A DNA stretch of 64,000 nucleotides from Paraneptunicella aestuarii (lineage in GTDB: Bacteria > Pseudomonadota > Gammaproteobacteria > Enterobacterales > Alteromonadaceae), in the NCBI RefSeq assembly GCF_019900845.1, contig NZ_CP074570.1, positions 1,736,001 to 1,800,000 of the forward strand, given 5' to 3'. Made by a program: the position numbers and the translations under genes. Below, in pieces: positions 14,609 to 23,604 of this stretch. The notes beneath the pieces were generated by a model. The model worked only from the letters and a program-made list of their open reading frames with translations, ran no database searches and had not been told where the DNA came from. Numbering within the stretch: the first letter of the stretch is position 1; each line of letters begins with the position of its first letter.

Positions 14609-17004
14609 TGTTAGCGGCGCATTCTCCACCAAAAGAGAGGCTCGATTCCGAGCCTCATTCTTATTCGGATCATATTGCTGAGGCCATTCAATATGGCCTT
14701 CCTTTAATTAAGGATATGCTCCGATTTTCACACTTCGATTCAGAGAACATCACGGCATTATGCGACACCTTGAAAGCAGCTTATATGCTGCATGATATGG
14801 GAAAACTTGATGAACTGAATCAACCTGTATTGAAAGGTGAAGTGAATGAACGATTGCAAGTAGATCACATTGATGCAGGTATTGCCATTGCGAATGAAAT
14901 CAATAATTTGCTTTTGGCGTGGTTGATTAGAGGCCATCATGCCCCCGGTTTACCAAGCTATGATGAAGAGTGTGGTGTTGCTGAATTACTAATTGAAGAG
15001 TGCCCTGAACTCAATTTGGATGATGAACCTCACTTAAGAGGTGCGAGGCATAATAGAACTTACGAACATTCAAAAGACGTTGATTTACGTAAACATGTCA
15101 AAGTTATTTCGAGAACAGACAATCAATTAGCAAATTATAAACAACTGCAAATTCAAGAGTGTGGTGAATACCCTCAAACAGCGTTAGATCTGCCAGAATC
15201 CTGTTTAACTACCCGATTGATGTTGAGTTGCCTGGTGGATGCAGACCACTTAAGCGCAGCCTGTTATGAGTCCGGCGAGGCTTTTCCTATCTATACTCAA
15301 GCTGATAATCGTTGGGAAGAACGGCTTCAGGCACTTGATAAGTATGTGAGTTCGTTAGCGGCTAAATCTAAAGAGCCCGATAGCGAGAGGAATACAATTC
15401 GAGGTGATTTTTATCGTTGTTGCGTCGAAAGCCCTTTAGTTGATGAAAATCTGGTTTCGTGTTCTGCGCCTGTTGGATTAGGAAAAACCACATCTGTGAT
15501 GGCATTTTTGCTTAGACAGGCATTGGCTCATGGTTTACGCCGGATTATTGTTATTGCGCCATTTACCAATGTGATTAACCAAACCGTAAAGACGTTAAAA
15601 AAGTCGATTGTTCTGGAAGGGGAAGATCCTGATCAGGTTGTGGTTGCTCACCATCATAAAGCGGATTTTTCTGATAAGTCGTTGCGCCAATTATCTGCAT
15701 TGTGGAAAGCGCCTATCGTGGTGACTACTGCGGTTCAGTTCTTTGAGACTTTGGCAAGTGCTAATCCGAGCCAGTTGAGAAAGCTTAATAGCGTTCCGGG
15801 TTCGGGAATTTTTGTTGATGAATCTCATGCTTGTTTACCGCCTCAGTTTTTACGAGTTGCATGGAAATGGTTAAGAGAACTTTCGGATGATTGGGGATGC
15901 AGAATAGTGCTTTCTTCGGGTTCTATGGTGGAATTTTGGGACTCGCAGTATCTGGTTGATGACAAGCACCGAAAGAAGATCCCTGAGTTAATTGATAACG
16001 GCATACTTGCACGGGCTCTTGAGCTGGAAAAACGCAGAGTTACTTTTGAGACTAAGGATGCTCCTATGCCTTTGTCTTCTTTGGTTGAAGCCATCATTGA
16101 TAAGGGCACAGAGATTAATAAGAAGGATATTCATCAACCTTGTGTTTTGGTCATTATGAATACGGTTCAGTCGGCGGCTGTCGTTGCTGACGCAATAGCG
16201 AAAGGTGTAGGGCAGGATACCAAGCAACAATCGTTAGATGAAATGCTGGTTTTACATTTATCAACGGCGTTGGATTCTGAGGATCGTGACATCATTCTCA
16301 ATGAAGTTGAGTGTCGTCAAAAGAACGGAAGCGAATGGCAAGAACAAACCTGGTATTTAGTGGCTACGAGCTGTGTTGAGGCTGGGGTTGATCTTGATTT
16401 TGCTGTTGGTTTTCGAGAGCGCGCTTCAGTAACAAGTTTTTTGCAGGTTGCAGGAAGAATTAATCGTCATGGTTTTAGGAATGAAGCCTGGCTTTTTGAT
16501 TTTGTCACCGTTCCTGATAAGGATGGCTTAAATCATCATCCGGGATTTAAAGAAGCACAGAAGGTTTTATGTCAACTTTGGGATGAGCTATGTGCTGTAG
16601 GCAATGATCTGTCAAAGTTATCTACTCGGGCGATAACGCGTGAGTTGAACCATGGCTTGATTGAAAAAAGTGAAGCGCTTTTGTTAAGTGATAATGATAG
16701 AAATTTCCAAACTGTAATGGATGATTTCAAAGTGATTAACACAGACACTCGAATTGTTATTGTCGATAGTGAATTAGCAAACAAAATAGAGTGCGGAGTG
16801 CCTGTTAGTTGGCGTGAAGTACAGAAAAAATCTGTACAAATGTGGGCTAATAAGATCTCGAAATTTAATGGATTTTTGTCTCCAATTAATTCAAAAGACG
16901 AACTTTACTATTGGAATTCAAAGTATGACGGGAAGTTTTTAGGCTTTATGGCGGGTGTTATAGAAACTAAAGATTTCTTTGAAATAGATGGTGGTGTGCT
17001 CTAA
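14608..17004 (+). CDS. cas3: Cas3, HD nuclease-helicase
   Basis: This 798-residue protein combines an N-terminal HD nuclease with an SF2 helicase. HD motifs visible are H62-D63 (LHDMGK), H87, H110-H111 (RGHH) and D211 (LVDAD). Helicase motifs are Walker A APVGLGKTT (residues 287-295), DESH at 404-407 in place of DEAH, the ATSCVEAGVDLDF block (586-598) and motif VI QVAGRINRHG (613-622). Both halves therefore appear intact. Cas3 is recruited by Cascade to nick, unwind and degrade target DNA. Its place in the operon is odd: type I-C operons usually begin with cas3, whereas here it sits between cas7 and cas4, joined to both without gaps. Confidence 0.93.
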   Translation: MLAAHSPPKERLDSEPHSYSDHIAEAIQYGLPLIKDMLRFSHFDSENITALCDTLKAAYMLHDMGKLDELNQPVLKGEVNERLQVDHIDAGIAIANEINNLLLAWLIRGHHAPGLPSYDEECGVAELLIEECPELNLDDEPHLRGARHNRTYEHSKDVDLRKHVKVISRTDNQLANYKQLQIQECGEYPQTALDLPESCLTTRLMLSCLVDADHLSAACYESGEAFPIYTQADNRWEERLQALDKYVSSLAAKSKEPDSERNTIRGDFYRCCVESPLVDENLVSCSAPVGLGKTTSVMAFLLRQALAHGLRRIIVIAPFTNVINQTVKTLKKSIVLEGEDPDQVVVAHHHKADFSDKSLRQLSALWKAPIVVTTAVQFFETLASANPSQLRKLNSVPGSGIFVDESHACLPPQFLRVAWKWLRELSDDWGCRIVLSSGSMVEFWDSQYLVDDKHRKKIPELIDNGILARALELEKRRVTFETKDAPMPLSSLVEAIIDKGTEINKKDIHQPCVLVIMNTVQSAAVVADAIAKGVGQDTKQQSLDEMLVLHLSTALDSEDRDIILNEVECRQKNGSEWQEQTWYLVATSCVEAGVDLDFAVGFRERASVTSFLQVAGRINRHGFRNEAWLFDFVTVPDKDGLNHHPGFKEAQKVLCQLWDELCAVGNDLSKLSTRAITRELNHGLIEKSEALLLSDNDRNFQTVMDDFKVINTDTRIVIVDSELANKIECGVPVSWREVQKKSVQMWANKISKFNGFLSPINSKDELYYWNSKYDGKFLGFMAGVIETKDFFEIDGGVL

Positions 17005-17658
17005 ATGTCAACAGATCACTTAATCCCCCTTTCCGCCTTACAGCATTATGCTTTTTGCCCGCGTCAATGTGCGTTAATCCACATTGAGCGGGTGTGGGCC
17101 GACAACTGGCTGACTGCGCAGGGCAATAAGCTGCATAAGCGGGTGGACAGCGGCGAGCCCGAGGTGCGCAACGGTGTGCGTATGGAGCGGGCGGTGATGG
17201 TGAGTGCTGAGCAGTTGGGATTAACGGGCAAGCTGGATTTGGTGGAAAAGGACATGCAAACAGGAGCGTTAACGCCGGTGGAATACAAGCGCGGTAAGGC
17301 GAAGCCGGGGAACTGGGACAAGGTTCAGCTTTGTGCTCAGGCGTTGTGTTTGGAGGAAATGACCGGGCAGCACATTAGCGACGGTTATTTGTGGTATTGG
17401 GAAACTCGCCGCCGTGAGCCTGTAGAGTTTGATCAGTCGCTACGTTCTCAAACCCTTGCTGTTATCAATGAGGTGAAAGCCTTGTTTTCCCAACGCATCC
17501 TTCCCAAACCTGTGTACGAAAAGCGTTGTAATGCCTGCTCTTTGTATGATCAATGTGAGCCGAAATTAGTCGAAAATGATAACAGCGCAGTGTATGTGAA
17601 GGCGCTCTTTTCTGTGGATAAAGAAGTTTCTGTGGATAAGGAAGCATCTGGCTTATGA
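17005..17658 (+). CDS. cas4: Cas4, Fe-S exonuclease for spacer acquisition
   Basis: A 217-residue RecB-like nuclease. It has the N-terminal Cys (C18 in FCPRQC), catalytic-type residues in GKLDLVEK and VEYKRGKAKP, and the C-terminal Cys cluster in KRCNACSLYDQC, which together would bind an iron-sulfur cluster. Cas4 trims prespacers and helps select correct PAMs with Cas1-Cas2. The start codon immediately follows the cas3 stop, and the stop overlaps cas1 by 4 bp (ATGA). The C-terminal tail carries a short duplication (SVDKEVSVDKEASGL). The 5' part of this gene looks clearly more GC-rich than cas3, suggesting that the adaptation and effector modules have different histories. Confidence 0.92.
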   Translation: MSTDHLIPLSALQHYAFCPRQCALIHIERVWADNWLTAQGNKLHKRVDSGEPEVRNGVRMERAVMVSAEQLGLTGKLDLVEKDMQTGALTPVEYKRGKAKPGNWDKVQLCAQALCLEEMTGQHISDGYLWYWETRRREPVEFDQSLRSQTLAVINEVKALFSQRILPKPVYEKRCNACSLYDQCEPKLVENDNSAVYVKALFSVDKEVSVDKEASGL

Positions 17659-18677
17659 AAAAATTGCAGAATGTGTTGTACCTGACGCGCGATTCACTCT
17701 ATGCCCACAAGGAAAGAGAGGCCATTGTGATCAAGGAAGAACAGAACACCTTACAGAAAATCCCGATACATTCTATTGCGGCTATTTACTGTTTTGGGCA
17801 AGCCAAGGTGTCGCCCGGTTTGATGGCGCATTGTTCAGAGAATGATGTGAATTTGGCCTGGTTCGATTTGTTTGGTCGGTTTCAGGCAAGAATACAAGGC
17901 AGGCAGTCGGGCAATGTGTTGTTACGCCGCGCTCAGTATCGTATTAGCGACAATAATCCTGTTGATATCGCGAAAAATATCATTGCTGCCAAAATTCAAA
18001 ATGGTCGCAATGTGTTACAGCGCCATATTCGTAATAATGGTGACAATGAAGAGGTTAGCCGGGTTATTGGAGCGCTGCGCTTTTCCATTGAACAGGCGGG
18101 TAATGCGAAGTCTGTTGAGCAATTGCGTGGTATTGAAGGTGAGGCTGCGGCGCAATATTTTTCAGTGTTTCAACACTTGATAAAGCCGTCATTGCAGGAT
18201 GAATTTGTGTTTAACGGGCGTAATCGCCGCCCTCCGCGTGACGCCATAAACGCCTTGTTGTCGCTGCTTTATGCGGTTATTGGGCAGGATGTGTCGGGGG
18301 CGTTAAATGCGGTTGGGCTTGATCCTCAAGTGGGCTTTTTACATGCCGATCGCCCTGGTCGAGACAGTTTGGCGCAAGATATTCTGGAAGAATTTCGTGC
18401 TTATCTGGCTGACAGAATGGCGGTGAGTTTGATCAACAAACAGCAAATCAAGGCCAGAGATTTCGAAACGGAAGCGAGTGGGGCAGTGAAGTTGAAGGAA
18501 GAGGCGCGTAAAGCCTTGTATGCGGCATGGCAACAGCGAAAACAGGAAGTGATCCTGCATCCGTTTTTGAATGAGAAGGTGGAAATTGGCCTGTTACCTC
18601 ATATTCAAGCTATGTTGTTAGCGCGGCATTTGCGTGGCGATTTGCAGCAGTACCCGCCTTTTTATATTGCTAAATAG
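17655..18677 (+). CDS. cas1: Cas1, spacer integrase
   Basis: 340 residues, normal for type I-C. Metal-site residues are recognisable: Glu in LRGIEGEAA (about E161), His in VGFLHADRPGRD (H230) and an acidic residue in LAQDILEEFRAYLAD (about D242-E245). Cas1 and Cas2 form the complex that inserts new spacers at the leader-repeat junction. Both leaders in this window share the same proximal sequence, so this Cas1 plausibly serves both arrays. The gene overlaps cas4 by 4 bp and is followed by cas2 after 7 bp. Confidence 0.95.
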   Translation: MKKLQNVLYLTRDSLYAHKEREAIVIKEEQNTLQKIPIHSIAAIYCFGQAKVSPGLMAHCSENDVNLAWFDLFGRFQARIQGRQSGNVLLRRAQYRISDNNPVDIAKNIIAAKIQNGRNVLQRHIRNNGDNEEVSRVIGALRFSIEQAGNAKSVEQLRGIEGEAAAQYFSVFQHLIKPSLQDEFVFNGRNRRPPRDAINALLSLLYAVIGQDVSGALNAVGLDPQVGFLHADRPGRDSLAQDILEEFRAYLADRMAVSLINKQQIKARDFETEASGAVKLKEEARKALYAAWQQRKQEVILHPFLNEKVEIGLLPHIQAMLLARHLRGDLQQYPPFYIAK

Positions 18678-18684
18678 GTGCGCT

Positions 18685-18978
18685 ATGTTGGTACTGATTA
18701 CTTACGATGTGAGCTTTGACACCGAGGGTGGAAAACGTCGATTACGCAATATTGCCAAGATTTGTCAGGATTACGGTATTCGTGTGCAATATTCTGTTTT
18801 TGAGTGCGACGTGACCCCGGCGCAATGGGTGGAATTAAAAGAGCAGTTGTTTGCTGCCTATGATCCAGAAGTCGACAGTTTGCGCTTTTATAAACTCGGT
18901 AAGAATGGTCAAAATAAAATTGAACATTTCGGCGCCAAAGCCAGCTTTGATGTGTTTAAAAGCCCGTTGATTATTTAG
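18685..18978 (+). CDS. cas2: Cas2, structural partner of Cas1
   Basis: 97 residues with the ferredoxin-like Cas2 start MLVLITYDVSFD (catalytic-type Asp in YDV), followed by CQDYGIRVQYSVFECDVTP. The protein bridges two Cas1 dimers in the integration complex. A longer reading with 17 extra N-terminal residues overlaps cas1 but would disrupt the first beta-strand, so I use the ATG at 18685. It is the last gene of the operon, directly followed by leader 2. Confidence 0.95.
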   Translation: MLVLITYDVSFDTEGGKRRLRNIAKICQDYGIRVQYSVFECDVTPAQWVELKEQLFAAYDPEVDSLRFYKLGKNGQNKIEHFGAKASFDVFKSPLII

Positions 18979-19172
18979 CGAAGAACGGCCTTCTTCCGCT
19001 AACCCCCAGTGCTCATTAAAAACCCGGATCTTTAGCGGTAAGCTACAAGCCTTTAAAAATGAGGCATTGGGGAAAATCACTCAATGCCTTATGGCCTTTT
19101 TTGGGAATTTTCACAGAGGTTAGCGGAAATTCCCGATTTTGCCCTTCTGTGACTTGGGTTACAGAGGTGGCT
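18979..19172 (+). promoter_or_regulatory. CRISPR leader 2
   Basis: A 194-bp non-coding stretch between cas2 and array 2, homologous to leader 1. The TTAGCGGWAA motif again appears three times in the same order and orientation (18994-19004 reversed, 19032-19041 and 19118-19128 forward). The last copy ends 44 bp before the first repeat, against 43 bp in leader 1. The block just before the repeat is nearly identical in the two leaders. Confidence 0.85.
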
Positions 19173-20506
19173 GTCGCGCCTCCCGCAGGCGCGTGGATTG
19201 AAACTGTCTATGTACCACCAAGCATCCCTTTTATTTTGTCGCGCCTCCCGCAGGCGCGTGGATTGAAACCAGAAGCCCGTGACGAAGTATTCAAAGTGTT
19301 CGAAGTCGCGCCTCCCGCAGGCGCGTGGATTGAAACAGCCTTTGATAAGGATAATAACGAATACCGTTATTGTCGCGCCTCCCGCAGGCGCGTGGATTGA
19401 AACAAGGCGACGAATATCGTTTACCGACAACCACCCCCGTCGCGCCTCCCGCAGGCGCGTGGATTGAAACTCGGTTGATTCCATTTCCAATTACCAATTC
19501 GTTGTCGCGCCTCCCGCAGGCGCGTGGATTGAAACTACTTTGGCCTTTTTTAGCAGGTGGTGTCATTGGGTCGCGCCTCCCGCAGGCGCGTGGATTGAAA
19601 CAGCTAACCCAAGCAAAAACGCCAGCAACACCGCCTGTCGCGCCTCCCGCAGGCGCGTGGATTGAAACTTGGGATCATAAAAAGAGAAAAAGAAGAGCCT
19701 CCGTCGCGCCTCCCGCAGGCGCGTGGATTGAAACCTTGCGAATCAAGCAATGCTCTATAGGCTAGTCGTCGCGCCTCCCGCAGGCGCGTGGATTGAAACA
19801 GAAGGGCAGGTATTCAGCCTGAAAAGTGGCATTGTCGCGCCTCCCGCAGGCGCGTGGATTGAAACTTACCGTTTTCGAGAAGGAAATCAATACCCATATG
19901 TCGCGCCTCCCGCAGGCGCGTGGATTGAAACACCGTCCCATAGTCCACCGTATCGGCATTGATGCGTCGCGCCTCCCGCAGGCGCGTGGATTGAAACAAT
20001 GACCTGTTTTGCGTGCTGTATCAAAAAAGCGTCGCGCCTCCCGCAGGCGCGTGGATTGAAACTACATCAGTTGTTGTTGTGCTCGGTATTGTTGCGTCGC
20101 GCCTCCCGCAGGCGCGTGGATTGAAACGCGTTGATGTGCGTTTACTGTAATCTTGGTCGCGTCGCGCCTCCCGCAGGCGCGTGGATTGAAACAACCGAAC
20201 CTCCGAGTTTAAAAAACTCGCCAATCTGTCGCGCCTCCCGCAGGCGCGTGGATTGAAACTCTATGTATTTATGGTATTTAGGGTTTGCGCTAAGTCGCGC
20301 CTCCCGCAGGCGCGTGGATTGAAACTAACTCATCGTAATAAACCACATCGGGCGATATGTCGCGCCTCCCGCAGGCGCGTGGATTGAAACATCTGACGCG
20401 AAATATTCGGGCGTTTGCCATCCGTCGCGCCTCCCGCAGGCGCGTGGATTGAAACTAGTCTGGCATAGATATTTCTGCAATATTGTTTGTCGCGCTCTCA
20501 CGGGAG
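19173..20506 (+). CRISPR. Type I-C CRISPR array 2 (32-nt repeat)
   Basis: Twenty complete repeats (first 19173-19204, last 20424-20455) alternate with 20 spacers of 33-35 nt. The repeat is GT, a 7-bp hairpin CGCGCCT-CCCGC-AGGCGCG, then the same 11-nt tail TGGATTGAAAC as array 1. The 21st unit (20489-20506) is not this repeat: its 18 nt match the left half of the array 1 repeat (tcgcgctctcacgggag), and the rest is lost at the junction with a REP-cluster element. The leader is on the left, next to cas2. All twenty complete repeats look identical. No spacer is shared with array 1 as far as I can see by eye. Confidence 0.98.
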
Positions 20507-20510
20507 AGCT

Positions 20511-20641
20511 ATGTCTGTTGTCATGGCACACCGGATGCGTCATCCAGTTTTCGCGGAGATTAAACATCGGCGTCATACTGAGCTTGTCTCAGTATCTTTT
20601 TGATATTATTGGAGGTTTCGAAATGAATTCGGAATGACGAG
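20511..20641. repeat. REP-cluster element, truncated copy at the end of array 2
   Basis: Follows the broken terminal repeat of array 2. Hairpins 1 (weakened, GTCATGGCACA...GCGTCATCCAG), 2 (GTCATACTGAG/CTCAGTATC) and 3 (ttcgaaatgaattcggaatgac) are in the same order as in array 1. Hairpin 4 and the right half of the repeat are missing. The left border relative to the CRISPR repeat is nearly the same as in array 1. Confidence 0.75.
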
Positions 20642-20648
20642 GTGGAGC

Positions 20649-21470
20649 TTATCCGCCATCTGTTCTTAATCCGGCCAAATAGGCGGCGCGTTGTTCTGTG
20701 TGAGTTGAACCTGCACCCGGTGTTGAATTTCTGGTTGCTGTAGCCACGCCGCTGGCGGCTGCTACGGCTCCCATTTGGTTTGTGCGGTCTCTTGGGAGGT
20801 TTTTTGGATTATGTGGGCCAGCAGAGCCAGGTGTCGATGCCATCGGAGGTACAGCTTCTCCTGCTGATGAAGGTTGCCATACTCGCTGATCCATTGTCGC
20901 GGCTGGGTAGTGTGCTTCTCTGAAGACGTTTGGGCGTCTGCCTCTTGATGAGCCAATGTCTCCGGGGGTGTGCATTACATGGTGGTGTCCTGACAGATTT
21001 TGTCCATTTTCGTGTCCAGCAAAGTCGATTTGTTCACTGATATCTCCGTTTTTATTAAATAGAGATATCTGTGTGATATGCCCATCGGCATTGGTAGTAA
21101 ATTCTCGACCTGCACCGCCTGGTTTATGAGCTCTTGAGCTGTTTCCAGGCGCATTAACCAAGGGGGATGCAAGTTGCTGCCTTCTGGTGTCTACGGCCTC
21201 TCGCACAACGCCATAAAATCCACTTTTACGATCTTTAAAATTCTTGAAGGCATTTTGTATGGTTTTTGCTGCCTTGTTTCTTTCCGCTCTGCGTTCAGAA
21301 CCTGTTTGGGGCCTTGGTGAGGCGTGTGTACCTGTGCTGTTGGCTCGAGTTTGGGCTAGTTGGGGTTGATTTTGAGCGTGGTGTTTTCCAATAGTCTCAC
21401 GACGCTGATGTTCCATTGCGTCTTTACGTAAATTGCCGGGAGGCATACGGCTACGGCCCTTGTTTGCCAT
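20649..21470 (-). CDS. Hypothetical protein with IQ-like motif and toxin-like C-terminal region
   Basis: A 273-residue hydrophilic protein with no signal peptide or membrane segment. The N-terminal ~60 residues are low-complexity and rich in Arg, Gln and Asn. Residues about 65-85 (KAAKTIQNAFKNFKDRK) resemble a calmodulin-binding IQ motif. A block at about 118-170 (EFTTNADGHITQISLFNKNG, then IDFAGHENGQ and GHHHVMHTPG) recalls small His-rich toxin domains at the ends of polymorphic toxins. The remainder is Pro/Ala/Ser-rich. It stands alone beside array 2, and no immunity gene or secretion gene was seen next to it. Both similarities are by eye, so function is uncertain. It could be a secreted effector or a mobile-element cargo gene. 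Confidence 0.45.
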   Translation of the reverse strand: MANKGRSRMPPGNLRKDAMEHQRRETIGKHHAQNQPQLAQTRANSTGTHASPRPQTGSERRAERNKAAKTIQNAFKNFKDRKSGFYGVVREAVDTRRQQLASPLVNAPGNSSRAHKPGGAGREFTTNADGHITQISLFNKNGDISEQIDFAGHENGQNLSGHHHVMHTPGDIGSSRGRRPNVFREAHYPAATMDQRVWQPSSAGEAVPPMASTPGSAGPHNPKNLPRDRTNQMGAVAAASGVATATRNSTPGAGSTHTEQRAAYLAGLRTDGG

Positions 21471-21580
21471 TTTCGAGCTCTACATCGGTATTGTTGAAGT
21501 GCTTTGATACTACAAGAGGTACAAATATTACGCAAATTCAAATTGTAAGTGGTTTTTGGTGTTTGCCTTCCATTTGGGGT

Positions 21581-23257
21581 TTAAACCTTAAACTGCCCAA
21601 CCTGTTTTTGCAGGGTTTCTGCGAGCTTGACCAGTTGGTGGCTGTCTTCGGCGCTCATGTCGGAAAGGTGGTCGGTTTTGTCTAGTGACTGCACTATGTT
21701 GTTAATTCGTGCGCTAATGTTCTGGCTAATTTCGTGTTGTTGGGTGGAGTTGGCTGAGATTTGGTTCACTATGGTTGAGATGTCATCAATGGCACCTGTT
21801 ATCACGGCTAGTGAATGCCCTGTTGCGTCTACTTTCGATACGGTTTCAGTGGATTCTGTGGTGCTTTCGCTCATTAATTTAACGGCTTTGTAGGCGGCTT
21901 CTTCCAGGCTTTTTATGGTTTTTTGAATTTCTGCTGTGCTGTCTTGGGTTCTGCTGGCAAGGGTTCTGACTTCATCGGCGACTACGGCAAAACCTCGTCC
22001 TTGTTCTCCGGCTCTGGCGGCTTCTATGGCTGCATTTAGCGCGAGTAAATTAGTTTGTTCGGCGATACCGCGAATAACATCCAGCACTGATGATATTTCT
22101 TTTACGTTGTTTTCCAGTGTGTGTATGGCTTCTGCGCTGGTGGCAACACCTTGAGCCAGTTGTTTTACATGTTCAATGGAGCCATTCACTTCTGAAATGG
22201 CGGATTGGCTTTGGTGATTGGCTGAGCTGGCTGTACTGGCTGCATTTTCTGCATTGGCGACCATATCAATGGCTGAGGCTGACATTTTTTGGATTGCTGT
22301 TGCGACCTGATCGGTTTCCTTGTTTTGTACGTGCAGGAGTTGATGCACTTCGGTGTTGCGCTTGTCGATGCTTTGGGCGGCGTTTCTAACGTTGTCTGAG
22401 CATTCCAGCACTTCTTTTACGATGGAATGTATTTTCTGGATGAACAGGTTGAAGCTGTCGGCTAGCTGACCTACTTCGTCATTGCTTTTTACATGCAAGC
22501 GCTTGGTTAGGTCGCCTTGCCCAGAGGATATATTGCGCAGGCTGTCGGTGACTTCTTCCAATGGGCGGGAAATGCGTTTTGCCGCCAGCCTTACCATAAA
22601 GACCAATAAGCTGCATACCAGAACGGAGATAATCAGCGATGTGAGTAGCGCTTTCGACAGGTTGTCGGTTGTGCGTTGTTCGATAACGGCGATTTCTTTG
22701 TCGATGTCGTCTATGTAGAAGCCGGTTCCGATTACCCAGTTCCAGTCTTTTAGCCATATGGTGTAACTGAGTTTGGGCAGTGGTTCTGAGTCTTTCAGGC
22801 GAGGCCAGTGATACAGGTAATAACCGTCTTTATCGCGGGCGGCTTTGATGAGCCCTTGTACGACATAGTTGCCTTTGGGGTCTTGTACGCCCCAGAAGTT
22901 GTCACCAATGCCTTTATTGCTGTTACCCAAGGCTATACGATCGCCTTTTTCTGTGTAGGCAAACAGGTAGTTGGTGTCGTCGTAAATTAGCGATTGAATA
23001 TGTTGCTGAATACGGCGTTGTGCCTCTTCTTTGGACAAGCTTGAGTCTTTAAGAATATGTTGAACACTGCTCATGCTTAAATCCAGGTAGTTTTTTAGCT
23101 CTTTACGTTTTAAGGCAAGCAGTGATTCTCGTGCATTCTGGGTTTGATGTTGAGCCGCGGATTGAAGCTGGATCCAGAATGAAAACATGATGATAGTAAC
23201 GAGAATAGCGACAGGAATGAGAGTCAGAAGAGTGAGTTTGTTTTTTAGACTATTCAT
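21581..23257 (-). CDS. Methyl-accepting chemotaxis protein with periplasmic Cache domain
   Basis: A 558-residue transducer. A first membrane segment at about 10-30 is followed by a periplasmic single-Cache-type sensor (about 35-190, with [20 protein letters not shown] and [13 protein letters not shown]). A second membrane segment lies at about 200-222, then HAMP (about 223-277, [15 protein letters not shown]) and a long coiled-coil signalling domain. The hairpin tip is the canonical [20 protein letters not shown] plus [14 protein letters not shown]. Cache sensors of this type commonly bind small organic acids; the ligand here is unknown. It controls CheA activity and flagellar rotation. It is monocistronic, with 347 bp of intergenic DNA upstream. 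Confidence 0.92.
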   Translation of the reverse strand: MNSLKNKLTLLTLIPVAILVTIIMFSFWIQLQSAAQHQTQNARESLLALKRKELKNYLDLSMSSVQHILKDSSLSKEEAQRRIQQHIQSLIYDDTNYLFAYTEKGDRIALGNSNKGIGDNFWGVQDPKGNYVVQGLIKAARDKDGYYLYHWPRLKDSEPLPKLSYTIWLKDWNWVIGTGFYIDDIDKEIAVIEQRTTDNLSKALLTSLIISVLVCSLLVFMVRLAAKRISRPLEEVTDSLRNISSGQGDLTKRLHVKSNDEVGQLADSFNLFIQKIHSIVKEVLECSDNVRNAAQSIDKRNTEVHQLLHVQNKETDQVATAIQKMSASAIDMVANAENAASTASSANHQSQSAISEVNGSIEHVKQLAQGVATSAEAIHTLENNVKEISSVLDVIRGIAEQTNLLALNAAIEAARAGEQGRGFAVVADEVRTLASRTQDSTAEIQKTIKSLEEAAYKAVKLMSESTTESTETVSKVDATGHSLAVITGAIDDISTIVNQISANSTQQHEISQNISARINNIVQSLDKTDHLSDMSAEDSHQLVKLAETLQKQVGQFKV

Positions 23258-23604
23258 TTATTTACTACCTGAATTTTTAATCAATAGCCCTATTGTTACC
23301 ATTTTGTTAACGAGAGCCTGCCCAGTATAAGTAGAAGAATAAGCCATTCCTATACCTTCTTTAGTACAGTTTGGTTGGTTTACGGGTAGTTTTACTGGTC
23401 ATTATGTTACATGGTTGTCAATAAAAGGCCACTGAATAAAAGATTGCTTTTTGCTTTTATTCTTGCGTCGCTGTTCATCCTCATTTCTGTGGTTGCCCAA
23501 TCGGTGAGTTGGGAAGATAGTGAAAAATAGGCTATTTTTTAGATAACGTTTCTTTCTGGTTGTTAGCGTTAGCTTAATTTCCCTCTCGCAGGATATATCA
23601 GACC
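23258..23604. other. Intergenic region between the chemotaxis receptor and the GGDEF-EAL gene
   Basis: A divergent intergenic space that should hold promoters for both neighbours. It contains one possible small membrane protein frame (23411-23530, listed separately). I see no repeat, terminator or operator that I can support. Confidence 0.5.
23411..23530 (+). CDS. Possible small membrane protein (39 aa)
   Basis: An ATG-started frame of 39 codons encodes a basic start (VVNKRPLNKR), one hydrophobic segment (LLFAFILASLFILISVVA) and an acidic end (SWEDSEK), ending in TAG. This is a classic single-span layout with positive-inside charge. There is no good ribosome site, and the frame could be chance. 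It lies 75 bp upstream of the GGDEF-EAL gene. Confidence 0.3.
   Translation: MVVNKRPLNKRLLFAFILASLFILISVVAQSVSWEDSEK

Noticed and set aside
20128..20172. Direct GTCGC duplication at a spacer-repeat border in array 2
   Set aside because: Spacer 15 happens to end in gtcgc, so the repeat start looks doubled. Spacer length (33 nt) is normal and the following repeat is intact.
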